64,000 bases of DNA from CAYUEN01 sp964443745. Its GTDB lineage: Bacteria > Campylobacterota > Campylobacteria > Campylobacterales > QNZT01. The translations under genes and the position numbers were made by a program. The notes beneath the pieces are model-generated. The model saw only the letters and a list, made by a program, of their open reading frames with translations. It had not been told where the DNA came from and did not search any database. Below, piece after piece: positions 26,479-35,473 of the stretch. The first letter of the stretch is position 1. Every line of letters begins with the position of its first letter. Where the stretch lies: contig CAYUEN010000001.1 of assembly GCA_964443745.1 (NCBI GenBank), positions 62,001 to 126,000 on the forward strand. Reading direction: 5' to 3'.

Positions 26479-26481
26479 CCG

Positions 26482-27159
26482 TTATCCTTTTCGCTTTTTC
26501 GCCTTTTGGACGAGCGCTTTAAAGAGCGCACGCTGTTGCGTACGTTGGGGCATATATTCGGGATGCCACTGCACACCGATCAAAAAGGGGTGAGCGGTGT
26601 GTTCGATCGCCTGGGGGATGCGGTTGTCGTCGAATGCGGTATGGATCAGCCCCTCTCCGAGCCGTTCCATACTCTGGTGGTGGATGCTGTTGACGATACA
26701 TTCGCGGGTTTGGAGAATGGCATAGAGTGTGGTGTGGGGTTCGATGTAGATCTTTTTGTGGGGGAAGGGGCTCTTTTTGTGGGCAAATTCGAGATCTTCG
26801 TCGAAAATATGCTGGTTGAGGCTTCCTCCCAAAAAGACGTTTATCATCTGTGCGCCGCGGCAGATTCCCATAATCGGTATCTCTTTGGGAAGATATCGCT
26901 CGAGAAGTCTCCACTCCATACGGTCGCGTTTATGATCGAGATGAACGGTGGCTTCGTGTGGCGCTTCACCGTAGAGTGCCGGATCAATGTCGGATCCACC
27001 TCCGATGACGATACCGTCGAGTGTATCGGAAAAGGGGGAGCGTGAGGGGGTGAGCCGTATCGCTTCGGCGCCGGCGAGTCTAAGAGAGAAAGCGGTGAAG
27101 CGCCATGCGGTATTGCCGCCGTGATCGGGACCCGTGACGCCGATGCGAATGCGTCGCAT
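26482..27159 (-). CDS. Class I glutamine amidotransferase-like hydrolase (PuuD family)
   Basis: 225 residues from ATG 27159, one base after the amidoligase stop; longer in-frame starts would run into that gene. Nucleophile C100 in GICRGAQ, with H199 and E201 in QWHPEYM, complete the triad. Closest by pattern to PuuD, which hydrolyses gamma-glutamyl-gamma-aminobutyrate. Next to an amidoligase and a permease, its job is probably to cut or supply an amide bond of the product; direction is unknown. Confidence 0.88.
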   Translation of the reverse strand: MRRIRIGVTGPDHGGNTAWRFTAFSLRLAGAEAIRLTPSRSPFSDTLDGIVIGGGSDIDPALYGEAPHEATVHLDHKRDRMEWRLLERYLPKEIPIMGICRGAQMINVFLGGSLNQHIFDEDLEFAHKKSPFPHKKIYIEPHTTLYAILQTRECIVNSIHHQSMERLGEGLIHTAFDDNRIPQAIEHTAHPFLIGVQWHPEYMPQRTQQRALFKALVQKAKKRKG

Positions 27160-27160
27160 T

Positions 27161-28150
27161 CTAGAGCATCCATCGCTGGACATTTTCGATCCAGGCCGCT
27201 TCGAAAAAAAGTGGATCACGCCTGACGTACTCCAGATATTCCAAGCTCATCTCTTTGAGCAGATGGCTGTCGTTGGCGAGTTTTTCGATCTCCACCCAGC
27301 GGTTCCATTCGTCGGCGATGTGCCAGTCGGGTTCGTCGATACGGGAATTCGGCAGACGATAGTGGTAGGTGGGTCTGGCTTTGATTTTCTGGTCCTTTAC
27401 GGCCGGCTCCACAATTTCAGGATGTAGATATTTAAAAAGAGGCAAAAGATCGAGAGGACGGTTTCTGGTGGGGTTGTAAAGGAGATAATCCTTGATCAAC
27501 CGTTTGCGTGCGGGGTGGTAGTCGGGATCGAGCACGAGGATCGCATACTCCTTTTCGAACGGAACGATAAAAGGGGAGAGCTTTCGCATCAGGTCGGTTC
27601 CGCTTTGGTGTTGAATCCAGGGCGAAAGAAGCAAAAATGCCCGCAAGTGCGCGAGAATGGAGGATGCTTTGAACGAGGGGACTTCGGGGTTGATATGAAG
27701 CCCGAAGGCATAGATCCACGAAGCGCCCGTCCCTTTGGCACCCTGCAGACGCAACGCCTTTTCGATCTCTCCAACGATTTTTATTTTCGAAAGTGGCAGA
27801 GGAGGGGTCGCGATTTCGAAAGGAACGATCGTTTCGGAGAGCGTGCCGACAAGGCGTTCCGCCAGATCGATGATCTCCCACTCTTCGATTCCCAACTCCT
27901 TGAGTTTCTCCTGTAGCAGCGACTCGTTGAGCAGGCGCATATCGAGTTCGATCGTGAAAGTCCCGACTTTCGTGGAGACGATTTTGTATTTGAAAGGGTT
28001 GATTTTTCGGACCTTGCCCCCGTAATAGCTTTGGATGAGGTTGCTCGCTTCGTCGATTCCGAGATTGCCAAATTCGATCTCAAAACCCACACTTCGCTCT
28101 TTTCCCTCTTCGTTCGTGCGAAGGGGTGGGATCCGAAAATTGTCGTTCAT
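27161..28150 (-). CDS. Putative amidoligase (glutamine-synthetase-like fold, Amidoligase_2 type)
   Basis: 329 residues. Likely active-site stretches are GFEIEF (22-27), IELD (67-70), FEIATPP (111-117), GLHIN (150-154) and TRNRPLDLL (228-236), in the order expected for COOH-NH2 ligases of the GS-like superfamily: Glu and His residues holding Mg-ATP on a curved sheet. Family members are predicted to form amide bonds on small molecules or peptides; hardly any has been tested. It starts four bases after lon and is directly followed by the GATase and permease genes. Confidence 0.75.
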   Translation of the reverse strand: MNDNFRIPPLRTNEEGKERSVGFEIEFGNLGIDEASNLIQSYYGGKVRKINPFKYKIVSTKVGTFTIELDMRLLNESLLQEKLKELGIEEWEIIDLAERLVGTLSETIVPFEIATPPLPLSKIKIVGEIEKALRLQGAKGTGASWIYAFGLHINPEVPSFKASSILAHLRAFLLLSPWIQHQSGTDLMRKLSPFIVPFEKEYAILVLDPDYHPARKRLIKDYLLYNPTRNRPLDLLPLFKYLHPEIVEPAVKDQKIKARPTYHYRLPNSRIDEPDWHIADEWNRWVEIEKLANDSHLLKEMSLEYLEYVRRDPLFFEAAWIENVQRWML

Positions 28151-28154
28151 CTTT

Positions 28155-30575
28155 TCAGACCAGTGCGATCTTCAACACCTCTTCGACCCTCTTGACACCG
28201 ATGATCTCCATCGCGTTTTTGACTTCATCCGGAATTTCGTCCAGATCTCTGTCGTAATTTTTCTGAGGTATGATCGCTCTCTTGATCTTCGCTTTGTAGG
28301 CGGCGATCAGCTTCTCTTTCAGCCCTCCGATCGGCAGTACCTTACCCGTGAGCGTCAACTCTCCGGTCATCGCGACGTCGCTTCGGACCTTTTTGTCGCT
28401 GAGAATGGAGGAAATCGCCGTCGCCATCGCGATTCCGGCACTCGGTCCGTCTTTGGGTGTGGCTCCTTCCGGTACATGGATGTGCAGATCGTAGCGTTTG
28501 TAGACGTCGCTCGGCTTGGGGGTGATCTTCTCTTCCATCTCTTTGGCGCTTCTGGGGATTTTTTTGACATCGATCGGAAGTTTTTTATTGTCTATCAAAA
28601 CCTTGACGACGCTGTACGCGATTCGTGCCGACTCTTTCATCACATCTCCCAGGCTTCCGGTCAGCTGCATTCCCCCTTTGCCTTCGATCTTGATCGCCTC
28701 GATTTTCAATACGTCGCCGCCGACCCGCGTCCAAGCCAGACCGTTGACCACACCCACCTGGTCGGCTTTTTCGATCTCTTCGATCGCGAAGACCTCCTTG
28801 TCGAGGAATTCGTGCAGATTTCTGGTGGTGACGGAGACTTTCTGAATGGAGCTGTCTTCCAGAATCGTTTTCGCCACCTTTCTCATAATTTCCGCGATGC
28901 GCTGTCTGAGATTTCTGACTCCCGCTTCTCTGGTGTAGTTGGAGATCACCAACTCCAGCGCGCTTTTGGTGATCGAAAATTCCGCGTTCTTGAGGCCGTG
29001 TTTTTTGAGCTCCTGCGGAATCAGGTATTTTTTGGCGATCTGGTATTTCTCCTGCGGCGTGTAGGAGCTGAGGAAAATGAACTCCATTCTGTCCCTCAAA
29101 GGTGCGGGAATGTAGCCGATCTCGTTGGCCGTGGCGATGAAGATGATCCGGCTTAGATCGATATTGAAATTCAGATAGTAGTCTCTGAAAGCGCGGTTTT
29201 GTTCGGGATCGAGAATCTCCAGAAGTACGGCGGTCGGATCGCCGCGATGGCTTCTGGCGACCTTGTCGATCTCGTCGAGTACCATCACCGGATCCATCTC
29301 CTTGGCTTCGATCAATCCCTGGACGATACGACCGGGCATCGCTCCGATATAGGTGCGACGGTGGCCTCTTAGCTCGTTCACATCCTCCAGTCCGCCCAGG
29401 GCGATGCGGATCAGTTTGCGTTTGAGTGCGGTCGCGATCGAGTTGGCGAGTGAAGTCTTGCCCACGCCCGGAGGGCCCGCGAAGCAGAGAATCTCCCCTT
29501 TATCGCTTCCCTCTTTGATCCCCCGTTTCTCCTTCAACTCTTTTACGGCGAAGTACTCTTCGATACGCTCTTTCGGCTTTTCGAGCGAGTAGTGGTCTTT
29601 TTCGAGCTGGCGCCTGACCTCGGAGATGTCGAGTTTTTTGCGCGAAAATTTTCCAAAGGGAATCTCCAATACCCAATCGAGGTAGGATTGTATCAAATTG
29701 GCGTCGGCGGAGTCGGGGTGCATACGGGAGAAGCGGTCGATTTGTTTGCTCACCTCCTTGTACGCCTCTTCGTCCATATAGGGTTTTTTCGCCTCGAGTT
29801 TCTGACGATACTCCTCGATCTCCTCTTCACGTTGCGTATCGGTTCCCAACTCCTGTTGGATCTGTTTGAGCTGCTCTTTGAGAAAATACTCTTTGTTGAC
29901 CTGCTCGATTCTGGAGTGGACTTTCGACTTGATTTCGCGCTGGAGTTTGCTCGCCTTGATCTCTTCGGAGATGTATTCGATCAGCAAAAAGAGCCGCTCT
30001 TCGAGATTCTCTTCGGTAAAGAGTCTGTAAGCCTGCTCCTTTTTCAGCTTCAGCGTACTGGAAACAAGATCGCAGATACGCGCGGGGTCGTGGTTTTCCT
30101 CGATCGTCTTGAGAAGATCCGGAGGAAACGTACCGCTCGTCGAGGAGAGGGTACGTGTCTTTTCTCGAAGAATCTCCAGGGTCGCCTCCACTTTCAGTTC
30201 GTTGTAGGAGAGATTCTGGATCAGATCGACGATCGCCGTCAGCGGCCTTTCGCCCACAGGTTCGATGATTTTCCCTTTCGCGAGTCCCTGAAAGAGGATC
30301 TTGATCCGGCCATCGGGAAGCGAGACTTTGCGCATGATCGTCCCGATCACGCCGGCGTCGTAGATCGCGTCGAAATCGCGCCCCCCCTCTTCACCAGGTT
30401 TGGCGGTGACGACCATCACCAGCGAATTGCTTTCCAGTGCCGCGGTCGCAGCGTTGATGTTCTCTTGATCTGTAAGAAAGATCGGTGAAATCATAAAGGG
30501 ATATAAAAAGAGTTCGTCTTCGACGATGATCGGCAGTTTCGCCGGAAAATCTCCATAATTACTCAGTTGCATCAT
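28155..30575 (-). CDS. lon: ATP-dependent protease Lon
   Basis: 806 residues (ATG 30575; ATG 30572 also fits AAAGGA). LonN domain (about 10-200), coiled coil, AAA+ with Walker A GPPGVGKT (367-374) and Walker B VMVLDEID, and the protease domain with S712 (PKDGPSAG) and K753 (GGLKEKL) dyad. Cytosolic quality-control and regulatory protease. Lies between bamD and the amidoligase; only four bases separate it from the latter, so they may be cotranscribed. Confidence 0.97.
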   Translation of the reverse strand: MMQLSNYGDFPAKLPIIVEDELFLYPFMISPIFLTDQENINAATAALESNSLVMVVTAKPGEEGGRDFDAIYDAGVIGTIMRKVSLPDGRIKILFQGLAKGKIIEPVGERPLTAIVDLIQNLSYNELKVEATLEILREKTRTLSSTSGTFPPDLLKTIEENHDPARICDLVSSTLKLKKEQAYRLFTEENLEERLFLLIEYISEEIKASKLQREIKSKVHSRIEQVNKEYFLKEQLKQIQQELGTDTQREEEIEEYRQKLEAKKPYMDEEAYKEVSKQIDRFSRMHPDSADANLIQSYLDWVLEIPFGKFSRKKLDISEVRRQLEKDHYSLEKPKERIEEYFAVKELKEKRGIKEGSDKGEILCFAGPPGVGKTSLANSIATALKRKLIRIALGGLEDVNELRGHRRTYIGAMPGRIVQGLIEAKEMDPVMVLDEIDKVARSHRGDPTAVLLEILDPEQNRAFRDYYLNFNIDLSRIIFIATANEIGYIPAPLRDRMEFIFLSSYTPQEKYQIAKKYLIPQELKKHGLKNAEFSITKSALELVISNYTREAGVRNLRQRIAEIMRKVAKTILEDSSIQKVSVTTRNLHEFLDKEVFAIEEIEKADQVGVVNGLAWTRVGGDVLKIEAIKIEGKGGMQLTGSLGDVMKESARIAYSVVKVLIDNKKLPIDVKKIPRSAKEMEEKITPKPSDVYKRYDLHIHVPEGATPKDGPSAGIAMATAISSILSDKKVRSDVAMTGELTLTGKVLPIGGLKEKLIAAYKAKIKRAIIPQKNYDRDLDEIPDEVKNAMEIIGVKRVEEVLKIALV

Positions 30576-30596
30576 TTTTCCTTTGGTTGTTCTATT

Positions 30597-31238
30597 TTAG
30601 AATAGTTTGTGAAAGATACCTCGGTCCGATATCTTCAGATTGGCTTTGCTGATCCATGAATTTTTGATCCGCTCTTCGTAGATTTCCGCCGCTTTGGTTT
30701 TACCCGTACGTCTATAGAGGGCGACGATCTCCTGGTTGAGCAGATACTCCGCGAGATGAAGTCGGGTCAGCATCGTCTCCACCATCGGGTTGTAGATGGA
30801 GTGCGGAAACTTTTCGATATAGCCGTTACACGCTTCGATCGTATCCAGAAGCAGCTTCTGGTCTCTGTTGGCGCGCTTGAAAGCTTGAAAGCTCGATTTG
30901 ATCTTCAGATATTTCAGATATTCGATATTGTAACTCTGGGCGAATCGCGTCGTATAGCGATCGATATAGAAATTTGCCATCAGATACTCCTCTTTCTCGC
31001 TGTGCGCCTGTGCGAGAATCATCAATGCCTCTTTCAGCAGCGGTGAAGCGACATGTTCGCTGGAAAGCGAGGTAAAAGCGTCATCTGCTTTGTCGAGATT
31101 TCCAGAGCGTACCTGCTTGATGATCTCTTTGTACCAGTAACTTGCCGGTTTGTTATAGACTTCGTCGGTCGATAGTTTGTTCGCACATCCGCCGGCAAAG
31201 AGCGCAAGCAGCAGAAAAAGTATAGTTTTTTTGATCAT
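30597..31238 (-). CDS. bamD: Outer-membrane assembly lipoprotein BamD
   Basis: 213 residues. Signal peptide ends in a lipobox AGGC with lipidated C18, followed by TPR-like helical repeats (about 35-200). With BamA it folds beta-barrel proteins into the outer membrane. The distance to lon is 21 bases. A candidate promoter is at 31281-31309. Confidence 0.9.
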   Translation of the reverse strand: MIKKTILFLLLALFAGGCANKLSTDEVYNKPASYWYKEIIKQVRSGNLDKADDAFTSLSSEHVASPLLKEALMILAQAHSEKEEYLMANFYIDRYTTRFAQSYNIEYLKYLKIKSSFQAFKRANRDQKLLLDTIEACNGYIEKFPHSIYNPMVETMLTRLHLAEYLLNQEIVALYRRTGKTKAAEIYEERIKNSWISKANLKISDRGIFHKLF

Positions 31239-31280
31239 GAAATCTCCAAAGTGGTAATATGGCTCGAAAAGTTAATTAAT

Positions 31281-31309
31281 ATTATAGCCAAAAGCGTCAA
31301 AATATGCAA
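31281..31309 (-). promoter_or_regulatory. Candidate bamD promoter
   Basis: Minus strand: TTGCAT (31309-31304), 17-bp spacer, TATAAT (31286-31281). The -10 is perfect and the -35 weak. It would start the bamD-lon run, possibly on through the amidoligase unit. Confidence 0.5.
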
Positions 31310-31391
31310 TATTAACGCTATCAATGTTACAATCAAGAAATGTGAAAACGGCCCGTAATGTGCTTGAAAACGACCAAAAACAGGATTGCCT

Positions 31392-31784
31392 ATGAAACTT
31401 GAAATCGTCTCCCCCATACTGGGTTTCGAATCGCTGAAAGAGGTGGAGTTTTCGGATATCGACGACTTCTTTTCGCAGATCACGAACGGTCCGATCTCTT
31501 TTACGCTGATCAAGCCGGATCGACTTAGGACGTACACCTTCGAGATTCCTCTCTTTTACCGGGATCTGCTACAGGCAAAAAGCGATACCGATTTGCGGGT
31601 CTACGCGATTATGACGATCTACAAGCCGATCGAGAAATCGACGGTCAACTTCGCCGCGCCGATTCTGATCAATCCGAAACAAAGGCTGCTTGCGCAGGTG
31701 ATGCTGGACGATACGAAATACGAAAACTACGGAATACGCGAACCGATCGAGAAATATCTCGAAAGAGGGGGAGAAAATGGATAG
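31392..31784 (+). CDS. fliW: Flagellar assembly factor FliW
   Basis: 130 residues from ATG 31392 (AGGA before it; a TTG two codons upstream is not needed). FliW-family features include SPILGFE at the start and a final part with ILINPKQRLLAQVML. FliW binds flagellin and CsrA, relieving CsrA repression of flagellin translation. The last eight bases overlap proC, a neighbour pair also found in Campylobacter. Implies csrA and flagellar genes elsewhere. Confidence 0.93.
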   Translation: MKLEIVSPILGFESLKEVEFSDIDDFFSQITNGPISFTLIKPDRLRTYTFEIPLFYRDLLQAKSDTDLRVYAIMTIYKPIEKSTVNFAAPILINPKQRLLAQVMLDDTKYENYGIREPIEKYLERGGENG

Positions 31785-32538
31785 ACTGATCGTTGTCGGA
31801 AGCGGCAAGATGGCCGAAGCGATCGTCAAGGGGCTCTATCGAAAGATCGATTTGACGCTGGTGGCGCGGGATGTGACGGCGCTGGAGAAAATGCGAACGC
31901 TCTGCGAGGGAAAGATCGACACGCGCAAGCTTGACGAAGGGATCGAAATCGAAGGAGAACATCTGCTTCTGGCCGTCAAGCCCGATGCGTTGGGTGCGGT
32001 ATCCGAGCGGTTGCGGGGGAGGGCGTATGCGCTCTATTCGATTCTGGCCGGAACGCCGCTTCGAAAGCTCGCCATCCATATCCAAGCCGCGCACTATGTG
32101 AGGATGATGCCCAATCTCGCCGCGGCGTACGGCGCTTCGATGACTTCGCTCTGCGGGGACGAAAAGATCAAAAAGGAGGCACTTAAAATCGCGGAGGGAA
32201 TCGGCAAAGCGCTCTGGCTACAAAACGAAAAGAAGATCGATATCGCCACCGCGATCGCGGGAAGCGGACCCGCATTTTTGGCGATGATCGCCGAAGCGAT
32301 GGCGGATGGGGGTGTAAAAGAGGGGCTTGCCCGCCATGAAGCGATCGAATTGGTCGAAGGTCTTTTTGACGGAATGGGACCGCTTTTGGAACACTACCAT
32401 CCAGCACTGCTCAAGGATGCTGTGATGAGTCCTGGAGGGACGACGGCGGCAGGTTGTGCGGCGTTGGAATCAAGAGGTGTGAGAGGAGCCTGTATCGAGG
32501 CGGTAGGTGCGGCGTTTCGCAAAGCTACAGGGGAGTGA
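31777..32538 (+). CDS. proC: Pyrroline-5-carboxylate reductase
   Basis: 253 residues. NAD(P)-binding GSGKMAEA (8-15) at the N terminus and the ProC C-terminal signature with SPGGTTAAGCAALE. Catalyses the last step of proline synthesis. Overlaps fliW by eight bases. Its TGA lies in the loop of a strong hairpin (32525-32549). Confidence 0.95.
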   Translation: MDRLIVVGSGKMAEAIVKGLYRKIDLTLVARDVTALEKMRTLCEGKIDTRKLDEGIEIEGEHLLLAVKPDALGAVSERLRGRAYALYSILAGTPLRKLAIHIQAAHYVRMMPNLAAAYGASMTSLCGDEKIKKEALKIAEGIGKALWLQNEKKIDIATAIAGSGPAFLAMIAEAMADGGVKEGLARHEAIELVEGLFDGMGPLLEHYHPALLKDAVMSPGGTTAAGCAALESRGVRGACIEAVGAAFRKATGE

Positions 32539-32549
32539 ATCCCCTGTAG
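32525..32549. terminator. Hairpin over the end of proC
   Basis: CTACAGGGGA (32525-32534) pairs perfectly with TCCCCTGTAG (32540-32549) around GTGAA, which contains the proC stop. No T run follows. It separates proC from the convergent DUF465 gene. Confidence 0.5.
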
Positions 32550-32559
32550 GAAATCTTCG

Positions 32560-32787
32560 TTAAAGGTTGTGCTCTTTTTTGTATTTGAGGATCATCGCAT
32601 AAGCTTCGTCCTTGAGTCGAAGTTTCTCTTTTTTCAACTTTTCGAGCTCCAGATCGTCCAGATGTTCGCGTCCCTCTTCGATTTCGGTGATACGATCATC
32701 CAGTTCGTTGTGTTTTTCGAATATTTTGGCGAAATGGGCGTTTTCCTGTTTCAGTTTGGAAATGATATCTCTGTATTCGTGTAGCAT
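32560..32787 (-). CDS. DUF465/YdcH-family small protein
   Basis: 75 residues, helical hairpin with the DUF465 pattern: HEYRDIISKLKQENAHF, then a turn and a Lys-rich second helix ending in YKKEH. Widespread in Proteobacteria; function unknown. Stands after argJ on the minus strand with a 36-base gap and its own Shine-Dalgarno (AGGAG). Confidence 0.85.
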   Translation of the reverse strand: MLHEYRDIISKLKQENAHFAKIFEKHNELDDRITEIEEGREHLDDLELEKLKKEKLRLKDEAYAMILKYKKEHNL

Positions 32788-32823
32788 AATTGTACTCCTG
32801 TAGTATTTTTGGTATTTTAGCGA

Positions 32824-34011
32824 TTAAGTTCTGTAATCCGCATTAATCTTGACATACTCATAGCTCAAATCACACCCGTAAGCCACATACGATCCCTTCC
32901 CGATTCCCAGATCGCAGCGGATACGAAATTGGGGTTTTCTCATAATTTTCACGGCGCGTTTTTCCGTTTCGCTATCGAGCTGGGGCTGCGAGAGGGAGTA
33001 GACGAGCAGATCATCATACCAGATTTTCAGACGTGTCTCATCACAAGCCACGCCACTGGCTCCGATCGTCGAAGCGATACGTCCCCAGTTTGGATCTTCA
33101 CCGAAAAGCGCCGTTTTGACCAGCAGCGAATTGCTGAGTGCTTTGGAGGCTATTTGGGCTTCTTCATCGTTTTTGGCGCCGTCTATTTCGAATGCGACCA
33201 CCTTCGTCGCTCCCTCTCCGTCTTTGAGGATCTGTATGGCCATGTGCATCGTCAGCCTATTTAGAGCGGCTTTGAAAGCCTCTTTGTCGTAGTGTCCGCT
33301 TTCGCCGTTGGCCAGTAGCAACACGGTGTCGTTGGTGGAGGTATCGCCGTCTACGCTGATTCTGTTGAAGGAGTTTTCGACCGCCTCGGATAACAGACTC
33401 TCCATATCGGATTTCGGAACGGCCGCGTCGGTGACGATGAAACAGAGCATCGTCGCCATCGCGGGATCGATCATGCCCGCTCCTTTGCAGATAGCGGCCA
33501 TTCGAAAACGTTCGCCGTTTTCCGATTCGATTTCGAAAGCGAGCGATTTTTCGAACGTATCGGTCGTCATGATCGCTCTGGCGCAGCGATCGGAATTTTT
33601 GGTCGTAAAATCGAATTTTTCGAACGAGGAGGCGATCGCATCGATGTCAAGACGATAGCCGATTACGCCGGTGGAGCTCATGATCGGATTGGTCACCGGG
33701 ATTTTTTGCCGGAGTCGTTCGAAGATCGCGTCGATATCCTCTATTCCCTCGGCTCCCGTCATCGCGTTGGCGTTTTTGGAGTTGATCAATACAAAATCGC
33801 TCCGGAATCCTTCGGGATAGCGTCGGAAATGGCGAATGGGTGCGGCCTGAAAGCGGTTGGTGGTGAAGGTAGCGGCGACCTCGCAGGGAGTTTCGCTTCG
33901 GATGAAAGCGACATCCGGTTCGGGTGCGGGTTTCATCCCGACATTGACACCGTCGCAGAAAAATCCCTGCACACTGCAAAGCCCTCCGTCTATGGGAAAA
34001 ATTTCAAACAT
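32824..34011 (-). CDS. argJ: Glutamate N-acetyltransferase / amino-acid acetyltransferase
   Basis: 395 residues from ATG 34011, which overlaps the kch stop by eight bases. Self-cleavage is expected before T187 in DPAMATMLCF, making the two-chain enzyme. It recycles acetyl groups from N-acetylornithine to glutamate in arginine synthesis; whether it also uses acetyl-CoA cannot be read from sequence. argG is elsewhere in the window (59030-60241). Confidence 0.95.
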   Translation of the reverse strand: MFEIFPIDGGLCSVQGFFCDGVNVGMKPAPEPDVAFIRSETPCEVAATFTTNRFQAAPIRHFRRYPEGFRSDFVLINSKNANAMTGAEGIEDIDAIFERLRQKIPVTNPIMSSTGVIGYRLDIDAIASSFEKFDFTTKNSDRCARAIMTTDTFEKSLAFEIESENGERFRMAAICKGAGMIDPAMATMLCFIVTDAAVPKSDMESLLSEAVENSFNRISVDGDTSTNDTVLLLANGESGHYDKEAFKAALNRLTMHMAIQILKDGEGATKVVAFEIDGAKNDEEAQIASKALSNSLLVKTALFGEDPNWGRIASTIGASGVACDETRLKIWYDDLLVYSLSQPQLDSETEKRAVKIMRKPQFRIRCDLGIGKGSYVAYGCDLSYEYVKINADYRT

Positions 34012-35134
34012 ATTGCAACTCTTTCGGTTTGTTTTTTTTGCGGGCGATCTTTTTGACCAGCCGGATACTGTCACCGCTTCCTATCACCATCAGTTTGGCT
34101 CCCTGGGTGATGATGTGGTTTGGATCGGGCATCGGGGTGAAGTTCCCTTTTTCGTCACGAATCCCGACGATATTGACACGGATGTGTTCGGTGATGTTGA
34201 GATCTTTGAGCTTTTTGAAAACCAGCCAAGAGAAAGAGGGGACTTTCACCTCTTCGATATCGAGCGGAGAGTCCTTGCGGTAGAGAAACTCTTCGAGGAT
34301 GTTTTCCATCTCCGGTCGCTGGCTGATAGCGCTAAGACGCTGGGCCATCAGTTTCGTGGGACTCACGACGCTATCGGCACCCAGTTTTTTGAGTTTCTCG
34401 ATATCGCTCATCGTCGAGGCGTTGGTCATGATGAAGTAGGGACGCCGTCTTTTGATCTCCTTTTCGTAGAGTCGCACGGAGGCGATCACCGCGATATTGT
34501 CTGCGATGTTGTTAGAGAGCGTCACGACTCCTTTTGCGCTGGAGAGGTGAGATTTCGCGAGTGCGACCTCCGTATGGGGTTCGGCTTGTATGAAGTAGGG
34601 ATAGTTGTAGCGTTTGGCTTCCTCCTCCAGATCGGGAGAGGGATCCACGACGACGAAAGGTATGTGGTTTTGTCTGAACTGATGGCAGAGCTGGACCGTA
34701 TAGTCGTTGTGGTTGCAGATGACGTAGTGGTTTTTGAGTCTGGCGACGTTGTACAACATTTTTCGCTCCTTGATGATACGAATCAAATCTCCACGGTTGA
34801 GTACCTCCACCAGAATACCCACGGCGAACGAAAAGATGCCGAATCCCAGGATGATCAGGGTGATCGTAAAGATTCGCCCCGCATCCGAGATGGGTCTGAT
34901 TTCTCCAAAGCCCACGGTCGTGAAGGTGATTCCTGTCTGATAGATCGCATCCATCAGGGGAAAATCGTCGATGAGAATATAGCCGAGCGTGCCGGCCATC
35001 ATCATCAAGACGGTGAGAATCAGAGGAAGTCTGAAAGGTGCGAGTTGGAGAAAAAGTTCGGTATTGAGATCGATTTCCGGCGAGACGGGTTCTCGCCAGT
35101 GGAGGAGTTTTTTCACTTTCTTGAAAAATTTCAA
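34004..35134 (-). CDS. Potassium channel protein with RCK domains, HpKchA-like
   Basis: 376 residues: two membrane helices (about 36-56 and 88-110) around the K+ filter TTVGFG (72-77), then RCK-N (about 135-255) and RCK-C (about 280-365). The usual Gly-x-Gly-x-x-Gly nucleotide loop is replaced by VICNHNDYT (138-146), so ligand binding differs from NAD- or ATP-binding RCKs. H. pylori has a kch gene next to rpmB too. Confidence 0.9.
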   Translation of the reverse strand: MKFFKKVKKLLHWREPVSPEIDLNTELFLQLAPFRLPLILTVLMMMAGTLGYILIDDFPLMDAIYQTGITFTTVGFGEIRPISDAGRIFTITLIILGFGIFSFAVGILVEVLNRGDLIRIIKERKMLYNVARLKNHYVICNHNDYTVQLCHQFRQNHIPFVVVDPSPDLEEEAKRYNYPYFIQAEPHTEVALAKSHLSSAKGVVTLSNNIADNIAVIASVRLYEKEIKRRRPYFIMTNASTMSDIEKLKKLGADSVVSPTKLMAQRLSAISQRPEMENILEEFLYRKDSPLDIEEVKVPSFSWLVFKKLKDLNITEHIRVNIVGIRDEKGNFTPMPDPNHIITQGAKLMVIGSGDSIRLVKKIARKKNKPKELQYV

Positions 35135-35174
35135 AAAACCTCCTCCGTAGAAAGTTTGGGGGACGTGATCGGAA

Positions 35175-35363
35175 TTAGCCGTTTTTTCTCATTGTCCTGA
35201 GCTCTTTCGCGGAGACTTTGATCTTCTTTCTCGTACCGTCTTCGAGAGTGATTCTGACAGTTCTGAGATTGGGAAGAAACCTTCTTCTCGTTTTGTTGTG
35301 TGCATGGCTGACATTGTTTCCTGTCATCGGACCTTTGCCGCTGATCGAACATTTTCTTGACAT
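35175..35363 (-). CDS. rpmB: Ribosomal protein L28
   Basis: 62 residues, basic, with the L28 core CSISGKGPMTGNNVSHAHN and RRRFLPNL. Structural protein of the large ribosomal subunit. A 110-base leader precedes it; a TAATAT box on the minus strand there may be its -10. A 7-bp dyad (AAACATC/GATGTTT, 35422-35450) lies in the same gap. Confidence 0.97.
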   Translation of the reverse strand: MSRKCSISGKGPMTGNNVSHAHNKTRRRFLPNLRTVRITLEDGTRKKIKVSAKELRTMRKNG

Positions 35364-35473
35364 CGTTTTTTCCTTGAAATCTGTAAAAATTTGTGTCGGG
35401 AATATTACCTCACTCTTGCTTAAACATCTCTTTCGTTCCGGGCGATGTTTGAAAAAACGGTTTCGTTTCCTTG

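Noticed and set aside
28035..29156. 373-codon plus-strand frame opposite lon
   Set aside because: Antisense shadow of conserved lon sequence with no start signal.
35422..35450. AAACATC/GATGTTT dyad as a terminator of the yggS run
   Set aside because: The stem is only 7 bp with a 15-base loop and no T run follows on the minus strand; mentioned only under rpmB.
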